Assembly: GCF_003614925.1 (NCBI RefSeq)
Contig: NZ_QYLP01000011.1
Location: forward strand, 1-50,007
DNA length: 50,007 nt
Direction of reading: 5' to 3'
From: Arthrobacter celericrescens
Lineage (GTDB): Bacteria; Actinomycetota; Actinomycetes; Actinomycetales; Micrococcaceae
In this document: piece by piece, positions 49,968 through 50,007 of the stretch
How positions within the stretch are numbered: position 1 is the stretch's first letter
Layout: each line of letters opens with the position of its first letter
Notes under the pieces: model-generated
Told to the model about the DNA's origin: nothing
Seen by the model: only the letters and a program-made list of their open reading frames with translations
The model's database searches: none
Made by a program: the position numbers and the translations under genes

Positions 49968-50007
49968 GCAAAGGCCCGCCGGGAAACGAAATCGAGGCCC
50001 GGACGCC

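Overview
This window is high-GC actinobacterial DNA. Protein style, gene order (rpsB-tsf-pyrH-frr-cdsA; dxr-rip-ispG-GNAT-proS) and regulatory signals fit Micrococcaceae of the Arthrobacter/Pseudarthrobacter type; that assignment is inference, not a database match. It is chromosomal and mostly metabolic. The only mobile DNA seen is a transposase tail at the left edge. No CRISPR array, rRNA or prophage is visible.

Layout: 1-2.3 kb, transposase remnant, PLP decarboxylase and alpha/beta hydrolase (divergent). 2.3-4.9 kb, proS with a TauE-type exporter. 5.0-7.3 kb, a self-contained ABC exporter-TetR operon with a perfect operator over its promoter. 7.3-13.2 kb, lipoprotein, GNAT, ispG, YciI, site-2 protease and dxr: two MEP isoprenoid genes flanking a membrane protease. 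13.2-14.7 kb, lipase maturation factor-like protein. 14.7-22.6 kb, one tightly packed seven-gene operon (carboxylase beta, carboxylase alpha/biotin, acyl-CoA dehydrogenase, 3-ketoacid CoA-transferase A and B, MaoC hydratase, CitE-like lyase) that reads as a leucine route from isovaleryl-CoA to acetyl-CoA/acetoacetate, with a divergent TetR and an MFS transporter. 24.8-28.4 kb, branched-chain 2-oxoacid dehydrogenase E1a/E1b/E2 with a divergent Lrp-type regulator; it supplies isovaleryl-CoA to the previous operon. 30-36 kb, a LytS/LytTR two-component system between two sodium:solute symporters, each paired with a small two-helix membrane protein; probably uptake of acetate, pyruvate or similar acids. 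36.3-41.2 kb, DivIVA-like repeat protein, cdsA, frr, pyrH, tsf, rpsB. 41.5-50 kb, M23 peptidase, a second acyl-CoA dehydrogenase with operator, tRNA(CAU), GT4 glycosyltransferase, transporter/CDP-alcohol transferase/holin-X membrane genes, Bcr/CflA MFS, two small unknown genes and two identical tRNA-Asn genes.

Main signals: a leucine/itaconate-type locus resembling M. tuberculosis Rv2495c-Rv2506 but rearranged; Crp/GlxR-type palindromes before bkd and before the acetate symporter; a candidate direct-repeat LytTR site before its kinase gene; four clear inverted-repeat operators; and eleven genes whose start codon lies 6-8 nt behind a TANNNT-type -10 box, which predicts leaderless mRNAs.
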